In this document: positions 14,709-23,632 of the stretch, one piece after another | How the letters are laid out: every line of letters starts with the position of its first letter | Position numbering within the stretch: the stretch's first letter is position 1 | From: UBA3775 sp964625275 | Lineage (GTDB): Bacteria > Bacillota > Clostridia > Lachnospirales > Lachnospiraceae | Direction: 5' to 3' | Assembly: GCA_964625275.1 (NCBI GenBank) | Contig: CAZVBH010000012.1 | Location: 1-41,384 of the forward strand | Length of the DNA stretch: 41,384 nt | Program-made: the position numbers and the translations under genes | Notes under the pieces: generated by a model | Databases searched by the model: none | Told to the model about the DNA's origin: nothing | The model's input: only the letters and a program-made list of their open reading frames with translations

Positions 14709-16771
14709 ATGCAGAAATTTGCAGAGAAAATTGTAAAATTCAGATACGTCATTTTGGCACTCAGTATCCTTCTTCTTATCCCGGCAGCAATCGGATTCAT
14801 AAATACAAAAATAAATTATGATATCCTCTACTACCTGCCGGACGATATTGAAACAATGCAAGGACAGGATGTACTTCTTGATGACTTCGGAAAAGGAGCC
14901 TACGGAATGTTCATCTGTGAAGGAATGTCGACGACAGACCTCCAAAAGATGGCTGAAAAGGTTGAAAGTGTCGACCATGTAGCCGAAGTGCTTAGCTTTG
15001 ACTCCATAACAGAAGGAATGGTACCCACAGAGATGCTCCCAAAAGACGTCTATAATATCCTCTACTCAGAGGATGGCACAAAGACAATCATGTTCATCTT
15101 CTTCGACACCACCTCATCGGCAGATGAAACAATGGATGCAATCGAAGAAATCAGAAGCATAGCAGGTAAGCAGTGCTTCCTCTCAAGTATGGCAGCCATC
15201 TGTCTTGACACAAAGGCACTTGTAGAAAATGAAATGTTTGCCTATACCGCAATCGCAGTTGTGCTCGTATTACTCGTACTTTTCATCACAACAGATTCCT
15301 TCGTAATTCCGGTACTCTTCCTTATAAGCATAGGAATGGCAATCATCTACAACCTCGGAACGAATTTCATCCAAGGTGAAATTTCCTATATCACAATGGC
15401 TCTCGTAGCAATACTTCAGCTCGGCGTAACGATGGATTACTCAATATTCCTTTATCACAGTTACCTCGAAGCCTCAGAAAAATACGAAAAGCCAACCGAA
15501 GCCATGAGTCATGCAATCGCAGCCACAATCGTATCAGTGGCAGGCTCATCACTCACAACAATCGCAGGCTTCATCGCCATGTGCTTCATGACCTTCACCC
15601 TCGGACTTGACATGGGCATCGTAATGGCAAAGGGCGTAGTCTTCGGAGTAATCTGCTGCGTAACAGTATTGCCATCGCTCATCCTTATCTTTGATAAGCA
15701 GATAAAAAAGACAAGACACAAAGCACTCACAATAAAAGGCGAAAAGCTCTCAAAGCTTGTAACAAAGTACTATCCGGTGATAGCAGTAATCATGATACTC
15801 TTTTGGATACCGGCTATCTACGGTAACAATAACGTAAATGTTTACTACAAGCTTGATGAAAGCATCCCTGACGAATATGCATCAAAAGCAGCAAATATCG
15901 AGCTTAAAGAAAACTTCGACATAAGCTCCGTATCAATGATACTTGTAAATTCAGACATGAGCTCAAAGGATGTAAAGTCCATGCTTGATGAAATCCAAGG
16001 GCTTGACGGAATAGGTTTTGCCTTAGGACTCGATTCAGTAACGGGCTCGCTCATCCCTGAAGAAGTCCTTCCCGCAGAAGCAACCTCCTCACTCGAAAGT
16101 GAAAACTGGAAGCTACTCCTCGTATCCTCAGAATATGAAGTTGCAACGGACGAAATCAACGAGCAATGTACTGAAATGTCCAAAATCATAAAAAAATATG
16201 ACGCAGACGGAATGCTCGTAGGTGAAGCACCTGCAACCAAGGATTTGGTTGAAATAACAGACACCGATTTCACAACAGTAAGTATTGTAAGCATCGGCGC
16301 AATCTTCATCCTGATACTGTTCGTACTCAAATCAGTATCACTTCCGATCATCCTTGTGCTCGTAATCGAACTGGCCATTTATGTAAATATGGCAATCTCC
16401 TATTACATCGGCTCAACGCTGCCATTCATAGCCTCAATATGTGTCGGCACGATTCAGCTCGGCGCAACGGTTGACTATGCGATACTTATGACAAACCGAT
16501 ATAAAAAAGAAAGACTCTCAGGCAATGGACGCAAGGACTCAGTAAGAATAGCCCTCCAGACCTCAGTGCAGTCAATCTTCACCAGTGCATTAGGCTTCTT
16601 CGCAGCAACAATCGGCGTAGCACTTTATTCAGATATTGACCTCATCGGCTCAATCTGTATGTTACTTGCACGAGGCGCCTTACTAAGCATGGCAATCGTA
16701 TTTACAGCCCTGCCGGCAATGCTTCTCATCCTTGACAAGGTAATCATCCGAACAACCTTCGACATGCGCCC
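14709..16771 (+). CDS. RND-superfamily MMPL transporter (3' end lost in the N gap)
   Basis: At least 688 residues of an MMPL/RND-type integral membrane exporter, probably driven by protons and moving lipids or hydrophobic compounds. It shows the expected internal duplication: each half has one span, a large external domain, then a block of five spans. The conserved DY of the fourth span in each half appears as GVTMDYSIFLYHSY (near residue 240) and GATVDYAILMTNRY (near 584). The start follows an AAAGGGG ribosome site, and the gene is controlled by the TetR operators upstream. The sequence enters the 100-N gap after the last span, where such proteins normally end, so little is probably missing. 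Any apparent fusion to the downstream lipoprotein is an artefact of reading through N. Confidence 0.9.
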
Positions 16772-16871
16772 NNNNNNNNNNNNNNNNNNNNNNNNNNNNN
16801 NNNNNNNNNNNNNNNNNNNNNNNNNNNNNNNNNNNNNNNNNNNNNNNNNNNNNNNNNNNNNNNNNNNNNNN
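16772..16871. other. Run of exactly 100 N, assembly gap
   Basis: The standard placeholder for a gap of unknown size. The true distance between the flanks, and whether they are adjacent at all, cannot be known from this sequence. Confidence 0.98.
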
Positions 16872-19706
16872 ATGAGAGATTGGAGAAAAATTGCAGCACT
16901 TGGCCTTACAGCCACCCTGACAATAGGAAGTCTTAACGGATGCAGCAGCTCCGCATCAGAGACAAATACAACAGATAAATCTTCAGAAACAGATATTCCG
17001 GAAGAGCTTGAAAGCCTGGTAAACCACAGCACAGATGCAGGCAAAGTAGAAACCGTCTACGTCCTGATGGACGCAAATGGAAATGAACAAAAGAAAATTG
17101 TCAGCACCTGGCTGAAAAATCCGGACGGCTCTAAAACGCTTGAAGATGTATCAAATCTAAATGACATCGAAGTCGTAAAAGGAGATGCAACCTATAGCCA
17201 GAGTGGAGACAGCCTGGAGTGGACTACTGATGGAAGCGATGTCTACTATCAGGGAACTGCGGATGGTGAACTCCCGGTTGGCGTAGAAATCACCTATGAG
17301 CTTGATGGAAACGAAATAACCGCAGAAGAACTTGAAGGCGCAAGTGGTCATCTCGTTATCACCTTCGATTATACCAACAATACAGCAAAAGAAATAAAGA
17401 CAGATGATGAAAGCTACACAATTTATCAGCCATATGTAATGATATCAGGAATGTTGTTCACAGACAGCTCCGTATCCAACGTAACAGTAAGCAGCGGAAG
17501 CTCAATCAATGACGGGGACAAAACCATCGTCTATGGAATCGGATTCCCGGGACTTCAGGAAAGTCTTGGATTAACTGATTTGACAGACGAAGACGGCGAA
17601 GCAATTGATTTTGAAATTCCGGAAGACGTTGTGGTAGAAGCAGATGTTGTAAACTTCTCAGAGCCTATAACCTTGACAGTAGCCTCAGGAGATGCACTTG
17701 ACAAGCTAAATCTTGACGACATCGATTCAGTAGATGACTTAAAGGATATGGCAGGGGAGCTTGACGATGGCATAAACCAGATAATAGACGGTGCAGGACA
17801 GCTTTCAGACGGAATGCAGGATTTGAGTGACGGAGAAGCCACACTTGCAGACGGAATTGACTCAGTAAATGACGGTGCAGGACAACTTAAAGATGGCGCA
17901 GGACAGCTTAAAGACGGAGCAGGAGATTTGGCAGACGGAGCAAAGCAGGTAAGCGATGGCGCATCAGACCTTGCAGATGGAGCAAAGCAGGTAAATGACG
18001 GAGCTTCATCACTAGAAGATGGCGCAGGTCAGGTAAATGACGGAGCATCAGCCCTTGCCTCAGGCTCAGGAGATTTGTATGATGGCGCAGCTTCACTTAA
18101 AGATGGAGTACAGAAGGTAAGTGATGGCGCAGGTGAGCTAGAAGACGGAGCAAAGCAGGTAAATGATGGCGCAGCAAGCCTAGAGGACGGAGCAAAACAG
18201 GTAAGTGATGGTGCAGCTTCATTAGAAGACGGAGCAAAGCAGGTAAATGATGGAGCTGCAAGTCTTAAAGAGGGTGTAACCTCCTTAGTAGAAGGTGCAA
18301 AGAGCTTAGAAGCAGGACTTAATCAGCTTAGCGAAAAAGTACCGGGACTTTCAGAAGGAATCACAGCACTTCTTACAGGCGCTACGACACTAAAAACCGG
18401 AACCGAAGAGCTCGTAAAGAATGATGAAACTCTTCAGTCCGGAATAGACGCAATTGCATCAGGACTTGAAACTCTTTATACCTCATTAACCGGTGAAGCC
18501 TCACAGAATCAGGTTTCAGCTCTTGTTTCAGGCTCAGCACAGTTTAAAACAGGCTTAGACCAGGCGACAGCAGGACTTGACGGAATAACTGCAGGTTATG
18601 CATATTCAGAAGGAGATGTATCACAGCTTATCGCAGCACTTACAGCTTACGCAGGCAGCGGAGAGTGTGATGCGGCAACTGCTAAGCAGATAATGACACT
18701 CGTGGCAACCTACGAAAGCCTTTATGATAATGTAGCTACTGTAAGCACAGGACTTGATTCGCTTGATACAAGCTATGCTTCAATTGATACAGGAATCCAG
18801 TCACTCGCAGGCAACCTTACAACAATAGCCCAGTCCGTAGGACAGCTTTATGAAGGAGCAAAGAGCTTTAAAACAGGATTGGCATCATATATTTCAGGTG
18901 TAGATTCGGTAAAAGCAGGTATCGACAGCCTTTATGATGGAATTAAGACACTTGCAGAATCAACACCGGCATTGGTAGAAGGAATTGATGCATTAACTGA
19001 AGGAGCAAAAGCATTAACCGAGGGAGCTAAAACTCTTGAGACGGGAGCAGGAAGTCTTGCAGAAGGAACGGCAAGCCTATATGCTGGCGCGAGCCAGCTT
19101 AATACAGGAGCAGCTACTCTTTATGAAGGAAGTGTAACCCTTCACAAAGGAACAGTAACTCTCTACGATGGAACAGCCACACTAAGTGATGGAACCACAC
19201 AGCTTCTTACAGGAGCAGGCTCATTACTTGCAGGAACCCTTTCCTTAAAAGATGGAGCCCAGACTCTTGCAGCAGGAACCTCCGAGCTTTATGACGGCAC
19301 AAAGACCTTAAGCAGTGGAGCAAAGGCTTTAAGCGATGGAGCAGAAACCCTAAGTGATGGAGCAAAGAGCTTAAGTGACGGAGCAGACACATTAAATGAT
19401 GGAGCAAAGAGCTTAAGTGATGGAGCAGATACACTTGCAGACGGAACACAACAGCTTGCAGATGGAACCAAAGACCTCACAGACGGAATAGCACAGCTGC
19501 TTGACGGAAGCCTTGAGCTTAAAGACGGAGTAATCGAATTCAATGACGAAGGAATTTCAAAGATAGTAGAGCTCGTAGAAGACGACCTCGACAAATATTA
19601 CGAAAGAATAGAAAATATCAAAGACTATGCCGACGAAAGCGAAAGCTACAGCGGATGTGCAGAAGGTACAGATTGCTCAAGCATCTATATCTTCAAGACA
19701 GAATAG
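16872..19706 (+). CDS. Large lipoprotein with X-X-X-Leu-X-X-Gly heptad repeats
   Basis: A 944-residue protein with a lipoprotein signal (hydrophobic stretch, then LNGC with the modified cysteine at 24). Residues 25 to about 300 are a beta-rich acidic domain. Residues about 305-470 and 690-885 consist of heptads of the type DGAKQVN or DGASSLE. This pattern is known from proteins encoded beside MMPL and YhgE/Pip-type membrane proteins, and predicts very long coiled coils. A less regular helical region joins the two blocks. The short C-terminal tail contains two cysteines. It probably forms an extended cell-wall-spanning partner of the MMPL exporter. The start codon directly follows the N gap, so the true start and its ribosome site cannot be checked. 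Confidence 0.85.
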   Translation: MRDWRKIAALGLTATLTIGSLNGCSSSASETNTTDKSSETDIPEELESLVNHSTDAGKVETVYVLMDANGNEQKKIVSTWLKNPDGSKTLEDVSNLNDIEVVKGDATYSQSGDSLEWTTDGSDVYYQGTADGELPVGVEITYELDGNEITAEELEGASGHLVITFDYTNNTAKEIKTDDESYTIYQPYVMISGMLFTDSSVSNVTVSSGSSINDGDKTIVYGIGFPGLQESLGLTDLTDEDGEAIDFEIPEDVVVEADVVNFSEPITLTVASGDALDKLNLDDIDSVDDLKDMAGELDDGINQIIDGAGQLSDGMQDLSDGEATLADGIDSVNDGAGQLKDGAGQLKDGAGDLADGAKQVSDGASDLADGAKQVNDGASSLEDGAGQVNDGASALASGSGDLYDGAASLKDGVQKVSDGAGELEDGAKQVNDGAASLEDGAKQVSDGAASLEDGAKQVNDGAASLKEGVTSLVEGAKSLEAGLNQLSEKVPGLSEGITALLTGATTLKTGTEELVKNDETLQSGIDAIASGLETLYTSLTGEASQNQVSALVSGSAQFKTGLDQATAGLDGITAGYAYSEGDVSQLIAALTAYAGSGECDAATAKQIMTLVATYESLYDNVATVSTGLDSLDTSYASIDTGIQSLAGNLTTIAQSVGQLYEGAKSFKTGLASYISGVDSVKAGIDSLYDGIKTLAESTPALVEGIDALTEGAKALTEGAKTLETGAGSLAEGTASLYAGASQLNTGAATLYEGSVTLHKGTVTLYDGTATLSDGTTQLLTGAGSLLAGTLSLKDGAQTLAAGTSELYDGTKTLSSGAKALSDGAETLSDGAKSLSDGADTLNDGAKSLSDGADTLADGTQQLADGTKDLTDGIAQLLDGSLELKDGVIEFNDEGISKIVELVEDDLDKYYERIENIKDYADESESYSGCAEGTDCSSIYIFKTE
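17790..18280 (+). repeat. Heptad-coding 21-bp-period repeats, first block
   Basis: The DNA repeats with a 21-bp period (42 bp when pairs of heptads alternate), with cores such as GATGGCGCAG and GGAGCAAAGCAGGTAA. It is repetitive enough to cause recombination or assembly collapse, which may help explain the nearby gap. Confidence 0.85.
18940..19520 (+). repeat. Heptad-coding 21-bp-period repeats, second block
   Basis: A second run with the same period, with cores such as AGTGATGGAGCA. In the part around 19310-19430 several units are almost identical, indicating recent expansion. Confidence 0.85.
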
Positions 19707-19737
19707 ACAACATCGCAATTTTTCTATACCTTATCCT

Positions 19738-19778
19738 AAATCAGGCGAAGATGTAAAAATCTTCGCCTGATTTGTTTA
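19738..19778 (+). terminator. Rho-independent terminator of the MMPL/lipoprotein unit
   Basis: AAATCAGGCGAAGAT (19738-19752) pairs perfectly with ATCTTCGCCTGATTT (19759-19773) around GTAAAA, 32 bp after the lipoprotein stop, followed by GTTTAT. Confidence 0.9.
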
Positions 19779-19837
19779 TATTGAAAAACAAGAAAGAATG
19801 TGCTAAAGTAGAAGAAAAAAGAGAGGAGTGTTTAATT

Positions 19838-20035
19838 ATGTTTATAGAAAATGAATTAGATTCAACCTGTGGATTATCAGATGATGAATTAACTGAGAGA
19901 TTTAAAGAGGCAATTAGAATAGATAATGAGATTAAAAAAATCAAGGGAGTTCCAATTGCAGGTTATGATACAGTAAACAAGCTGGCATATTTGGAGTATC
20001 CAGATGGAAGGAGAGAATATGCAGCAGCAAACTGA
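19838..20035 (+). CDS. Small antitoxin-like partner of the zeta-type kinase
   Basis: A 65-residue acidic protein, helical in its first half (SDDELTERFKEAIRIDNEIKK) and ending with LEYPDGRREY. It starts after an excellent GAGAGGAG ribosome site; a longer frame from 19772 lies over the terminator and was not chosen. Its 3' end overlaps the kinase gene by 17 bp. The arrangement, a small gene overlapping a zeta-like P-loop kinase, suggests an antitoxin. I know no family name for it. Confidence 0.7.
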   Translation: MFIENELDSTCGLSDDELTERFKEAIRIDNEIKKIKGVPIAGYDTVNKLAYLEYPDGRREYAAAN

Positions 20036-20588
20036 AAAACGCCCTGAAATAATTGTTTTTGCTGGACCCAATGGAAGTGGGAAATCAACAGTAACGAAAA
20101 TGGCTAGAATAATAGAACCATATATTAATGCAGATGACATTAAGCGTGCAAATTATTGCACAGATATGGAAGCAGCAAAGGCAGCTGAAAGAATGCGTGA
20201 ACAGGCGGTAGAACAGAATCAGAGTTTTACCTTTGAGACGGTTATGTCAACTGACAGAAACTTAAAATTACTTATAAAAGCTAAAGAAAAGGGTTATTTT
20301 ATTAGATGTATTTATGTGTTAACCAATGATGTTAATATAAATATTATGCGCGTTAGGTCAAGAGAAGCTCTTGGGGGACATGGAGTTCCTGAGGAGAAAA
20401 TTTGTTCCAGATATAAAAAAGCTTTAAATTTAATACCTGAATTGGTTAAGATTGCTGATGTAATGCATATATATGATAATTCGGTGATTCCGTATAGAAT
20501 TTTTAAGAAAAGAAAAGATGAAATTTTTATATGGGAAAATGAAAGATGGAATGAAAATTCTATAAGAAAATTAGTTGATATTGAATAA
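20019..20588 (+). CDS. Zeta-toxin-like P-loop kinase
   Basis: A 189-residue P-loop kinase related to zeta toxins, which phosphorylate UDP-N-acetylglucosamine or other small molecules. Walker A is GPNGSGKST (residues 16-24), followed by INADDI, then SFTFETVMS, and the RSREALGGHGVPEEKI..RY segment that supplies ATP-contacting arginines and is typical of this short zeta-like group. It is shorter than classical epsilon/zeta toxins (about 270-290). The start at 20019 follows GGAAGGAGA; an ATG at 20004 would lie ahead of that site. hisB follows 17 bp later, so the pair may be cotranscribed with a biosynthetic gene. Confidence 0.85.
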   Translation: MQQQTEKRPEIIVFAGPNGSGKSTVTKMARIIEPYINADDIKRANYCTDMEAAKAAERMREQAVEQNQSFTFETVMSTDRNLKLLIKAKEKGYFIRCIYVLTNDVNINIMRVRSREALGGHGVPEEKICSRYKKALNLIPELVKIADVMHIYDNSVIPYRIFKKRKDEIFIWENERWNENSIRKLVDIE

Positions 20589-20605
20589 GCTTCAGGAGGA
20601 CCACC

Positions 20606-21241
20606 ATGGAAGAAATTATAAAAGAAGATGCAATTGAGGAGAAGGCTGTGACCTCCCGCATCGCATCAATTGAAAGAATTACAAAAGAAACTGCGATAGA
20701 AGCCACCTTAAATCTGGATGGCAGCGGCAAAGTGAATGCCGACACCGGCATCCCCTTCTTTGACCACATGCTAAGTGGCTTTGCAAGACATGGTCTCTTT
20801 GACCTCGACATAACCTGCAAAGGTGATGTTGAAGTAGATTCCCATCACACAATCGAAGATTGTGGAATCGTCATCGGACAGGCAATTGCAAAAGCAGTAG
20901 GAGACAAAAAAGCCATCAAACGTTACGGTCACTTTATGCTCCCAATGGATGAAAGTCTCATTCTCTGCGCAATCGACCTCTCAGGCAGACCATATCTCTC
21001 CTACGACATCAATTTCACCACACCAAAAATCGGAGACATGGATTCAGAAATGGTAAAAGAATTCTTCTATGCCGTATCCTACTCCGCAATTATAAATCTC
21101 CACCTCAAGGAAATCACAGGTGGCAACAACCATCATATGGCAGAAGCAGCCTTCAAGGCCTTCGGAAAAGCCCTTGACATGGCAACCATGCACGAAGAAA
21201 GACTCGGGGATACAGTCTGGAGCACCAAAGGAGTACTGTAA
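20606..21241 (+). CDS. hisB: Imidazoleglycerol-phosphate dehydratase
   Basis: A 211-residue enzyme of histidine synthesis that dehydrates imidazole glycerol phosphate to imidazole acetol phosphate. Family signatures with the manganese-binding histidines are present: DTGIPFFDHMLSGFARHG, VDSHHTIEDCGI and GGNNHHMAEAAFKA. The usual monofunctional length is about 195; an extra 15 acidic residues at the N-terminus follow from the start at 20606, which has a strong AGGAGG site. No other his genes are nearby, so it is detached from a his operon. Its last bases are partly duplicated just downstream. Confidence 0.96.
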   Translation: MEEIIKEDAIEEKAVTSRIASIERITKETAIEATLNLDGSGKVNADTGIPFFDHMLSGFARHGLFDLDITCKGDVEVDSHHTIEDCGIVIGQAIAKAVGDKKAIKRYGHFMLPMDESLILCAIDLSGRPYLSYDINFTTPKIGDMDSEMVKEFFYAVSYSAIINLHLKEITGGNNHHMAEAAFKAFGKALDMATMHEERLGDTVWSTKGVL

Positions 21242-21289
21242 AAGGTCAGATAAAAGGTTAATCTGTAGCACCAAAGGAGTGCTGTAAAA
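21216..21289 (+). repeat. Short duplication of the hisB 3' end
   Basis: About 25 bp covering the last hisB codons and stop (AGCACCAAAGGAGTACTGTA) recur after a 20-bp spacer with two or three changes (21264-21289). Confidence 0.85.
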
Positions 21290-21302
21290 ACGCAAATAAA
21301 AA

Positions 21303-21337
21303 TTAATGAGCAATTACTTCAATTATTTGCTCATTAA
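21303..21337 (+). terminator. Hairpin after hisB, probable terminator
   Basis: TTAATGAGCAA (21303-21313) pairs with TTGCTCATTAA (21327-21337). A second small hairpin AGCCAC/GTGGCT follows at 21343-21357. T runs are poor. Confidence 0.55.
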
Positions 21338-21393
21338 CTTAAAAGCCACTTGGTGGCTAATCATAGGGGTAGCAAACTAAAAAGGGGCAGCAA

Positions 21394-23196
21394 ATGAATA
21401 AATCTAACGAAATGTCCCCCCTCACCAAAAAGGTGATCGGGGGACTGAATTTTCTTGCAGATAAAATCACAAATCTAAATAAATCCATAGAAAATAAAGC
21501 GGGCAGGATACCGGAAATCTGCGCCCTGATTTTTTATGCCATTCTGCACTGCATAATCACCTGCTACCACGAACCCTGGTATGATGAAGCCGTAGCCTGG
21601 CAGATAGCAAAATGTGCATCTCTAAAAGACATTCTTCTAAAAATCCCTCACTACGAAGGACATCCCCAGCTCTGGCACCTGATTTTAGTTCCATTTGCAA
21701 AGCTGGGAGCTGATTATGAAATCACACTGCTTCTGATAAGTCTGATTTTTACCGAAATCACAATGGCATTACTACTCTTTAAATCACCATTTCCAAGAAT
21801 GGTGCGTCTATTAATTCCATTCACCTACTATTTTTTCTACCAGTATGGAGTAATAACCAGACCATACTGCATGATGATGTTAGCTTTCCTGTTGGCTGCA
21901 ATCACCTATAAAAAAAGAAATGAAACTCCCAGCATACATGTACTTAGCCTCGCCTTTTTGTGTCTGACCAGTGCCTATGGCATACTTTTTGCCGGCTGTA
22001 TCTGTATTGTCTGGGTCATTGAAATATTACAAGAGTACATATCCGCAAAAAAATCAGGAACAAAGCTAAACCCACTAAAGGATAAAAGAACATGGTGGCT
22101 TTTTGGACTACTTGTCATGGCACTTTTACTTATAATAATGATAATTCCCGCAGATGACGCACTGGCAGTACAGTCAATTACAACAGGAACAGCAGATGCC
22201 CATTCAAACGGAGTTCTGATGAAACTAGCCTATATGCTCTTCACACTTCCTGCAGAAACAACCTGCTCAACCGTATTCAATGAATTTACCTCACTTAGCG
22301 GAGCCGAAAGCATCGACCTCGGCTCACTTATAGGAGCCGAGGTCGCAGGAATAATCATATTGACCTTCATACTTGCTTATGGTTACATAAAAGGAAAAAT
22401 AACCCTCTTCCTCGTACCCTACCTCATTTATGCCATCTTTTGCTCCACAGTTTATTTCTATGTACATCACATAGGAGTAATACTCCTCTACTCGGTATTC
22501 TGGTTTTGGACCGCAAAAGAAAGTAAGACCTTGAGAAAATTAGGCTTGCGTGAAAGAGACCAAAGAATATTGCAAAGCGGAGCGGTAATTTTTGGAACAA
22601 TTTTAATGCTGGTTTCACTCGTTTGGAGTGCAGTGGCAGCAAAAAATGAAATCAAATATACCTATGGCGCAGGCAGAAATGAAGCAGAATTTATCAGTCA
22701 CTATGGCCTTGACAACTACAACATAATGACCGAATGGGAGGTAAGGGACGATACCGAAGGCGAAATAGCCACAATGGATACCAATTCCTTCGCCTTTACT
22801 GACAACATAGGTCCTTACACAGACCACAACATTTTTTATAACTTTAATTTTGGTGATGACGAATTAAATTATTCCACCCACATAAGACCTACTGAAGAAG
22901 AAATCGAAGAAACCCTTGCCCGTTGGAAAGAAAAAGGCTATCCTGACGTACTCTATCAGGAACCAAGACTCTATGCAATCTGGGATGAAGACGAGCTTAG
23001 CTATGAAGATTATGCACTGGTATATTTAGAGCCCGTAAATTATATAATGAAAAATGAATTACAGGTTGGCTGGTCCAAAATATATGTAAGGCGTGATTTG
23101 CTTGATGAACTCGGATTGGAAGAAATTGACGAGCCAATGTTTCTTACACTGACCACCTATGCCAAAATTGTAAATCCGAACATGGACTATAAATAG
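21394..23196 (+). CDS. Multi-span membrane glycosyltransferase, GT-C (ArnT/PMT-like) fold
   Basis: A 600-residue integral membrane protein with about ten hydrophobic spans between residues 45 and 415, then a soluble C-terminal domain of about 185 residues. Near the end of the first span lies EPWYDEAVAW (residues 62-71), followed by a loop with HYEGHPQLWHL. The acidic pair after the first span is the catalytic hallmark of GT-C enzymes, which transfer sugars from polyprenyl-phosphate donors on the outer face of the membrane. The acceptor and sugar are unknown. It may glycosylate cell-envelope polymers or the pilins encoded downstream; that is inference from position only. The start follows a GGGGCAG site. 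Confidence 0.72.
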   Translation: MNKSNEMSPLTKKVIGGLNFLADKITNLNKSIENKAGRIPEICALIFYAILHCIITCYHEPWYDEAVAWQIAKCASLKDILLKIPHYEGHPQLWHLILVPFAKLGADYEITLLLISLIFTEITMALLLFKSPFPRMVRLLIPFTYYFFYQYGVITRPYCMMMLAFLLAAITYKKRNETPSIHVLSLAFLCLTSAYGILFAGCICIVWVIEILQEYISAKKSGTKLNPLKDKRTWWLFGLLVMALLLIIMIIPADDALAVQSITTGTADAHSNGVLMKLAYMLFTLPAETTCSTVFNEFTSLSGAESIDLGSLIGAEVAGIIILTFILAYGYIKGKITLFLVPYLIYAIFCSTVYFYVHHIGVILLYSVFWFWTAKESKTLRKLGLRERDQRILQSGAVIFGTILMLVSLVWSAVAAKNEIKYTYGAGRNEAEFISHYGLDNYNIMTEWEVRDDTEGEIATMDTNSFAFTDNIGPYTDHNIFYNFNFGDDELNYSTHIRPTEEEIEETLARWKEKGYPDVLYQEPRLYAIWDEDELSYEDYALVYLEPVNYIMKNELQVGWSKIYVRRDLLDELGLEEIDEPMFLTLTTYAKIVNPNMDYK

Positions 23197-23352
23197 ACTT
23201 TGTTCATAATTTGTTTACAATCTGTTAAAAAATTAGAAATCAGTGTCGGAAAATCCGTCAGAAAAAATAGGGGTTGTCATCTAAAATCATAAGTGTTATA
23301 AATATAACCAAGAAATAATCGGCAAATTAGATAAAACCTTGCGGTTTTACCC

Positions 23353-23387
23353 TCACCCCACCCACAATATCTTGTGATGAGTGGTGA
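23353..23387 (+). terminator. Imperfect hairpin after the GT-C gene
   Basis: TCACC (23353-23357) pairs with GGTGA (23383-23387), and inside it CACAA (23363-23367) pairs with TTGTG (23372-23376). It lies between the GT-C gene and the pilus promoter. No T run follows, so its terminator role is uncertain. Confidence 0.35.
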
Positions 23388-23435
23388 AAGTGACTAAAAA
23401 GGTGAACAAAAAGTGAAAAATCATAGTTAAAATTG

Positions 23436-23464
23436 TTGCAAAACAAAGAAAATAATGTTATCCT
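23436..23464 (+). promoter_or_regulatory. Predicted main promoter of the type IV pilus locus
   Basis: The -35 box is TTGCAA (23436-23441), the spacer is 17 bp and the -10 box is TATCCT (23459-23464). The untranslated leader before pilB would be about 160 nt. Confidence 0.6.
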
Positions 23465-23483
23465 AGTAAAGAGCAGAATAATT

Positions 23484-23592
23484 GTAAACAAATTTTAAAG
23501 GCTGTTGGGTTTAATTTAGCAAACTGATTTGACCGGAAAGCTAATCCGGTTGTATCCTTAACTTAAATTTAACGGCTGTTTATCAAAATGAT
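23484..23592 (+). promoter_or_regulatory. Structured 5' leader of the pilus locus, possible riboswitch-like element
   Basis: GTAAAC near 23494 can pair with GTTTAT near 23578, AAATTT with AAATTT just inside, and ACCGGA with TCCGGT in the centre around AAGCTAA. Two GGCTGTT boxes lie near the two ends. The position, before a pilus operon, is where cyclic-di-GMP riboswitches are found in clostridia, but I could not fit the sequence to class I or class II consensus features, so no class is assigned. Confidence 0.35.
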
Positions 23593-23632
23593 TAATTAGG
23601 GGTTTTCCAACTAATAGTGAAGGGATGTTATT

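Noticed and set aside
17555..19594. Minus-strand reading frames rich in Ser/Pro or Leu/His within the lipoprotein gene
   Set aside because: They are shadows of the 21-bp-period heptad repeats, which leave other frames open.
14709..19706. A single 1,665-residue fusion protein
   Set aside because: The frame crosses 100 N, and the downstream part begins with its own lipoprotein signal peptide.
23484..23592. Confident call of a cyclic-di-GMP riboswitch before pilB
   Set aside because: Neither the GACGCAAAGCC-type core of class I nor the conserved class II core could be aligned convincingly. Kept only as an unclassified structured leader.
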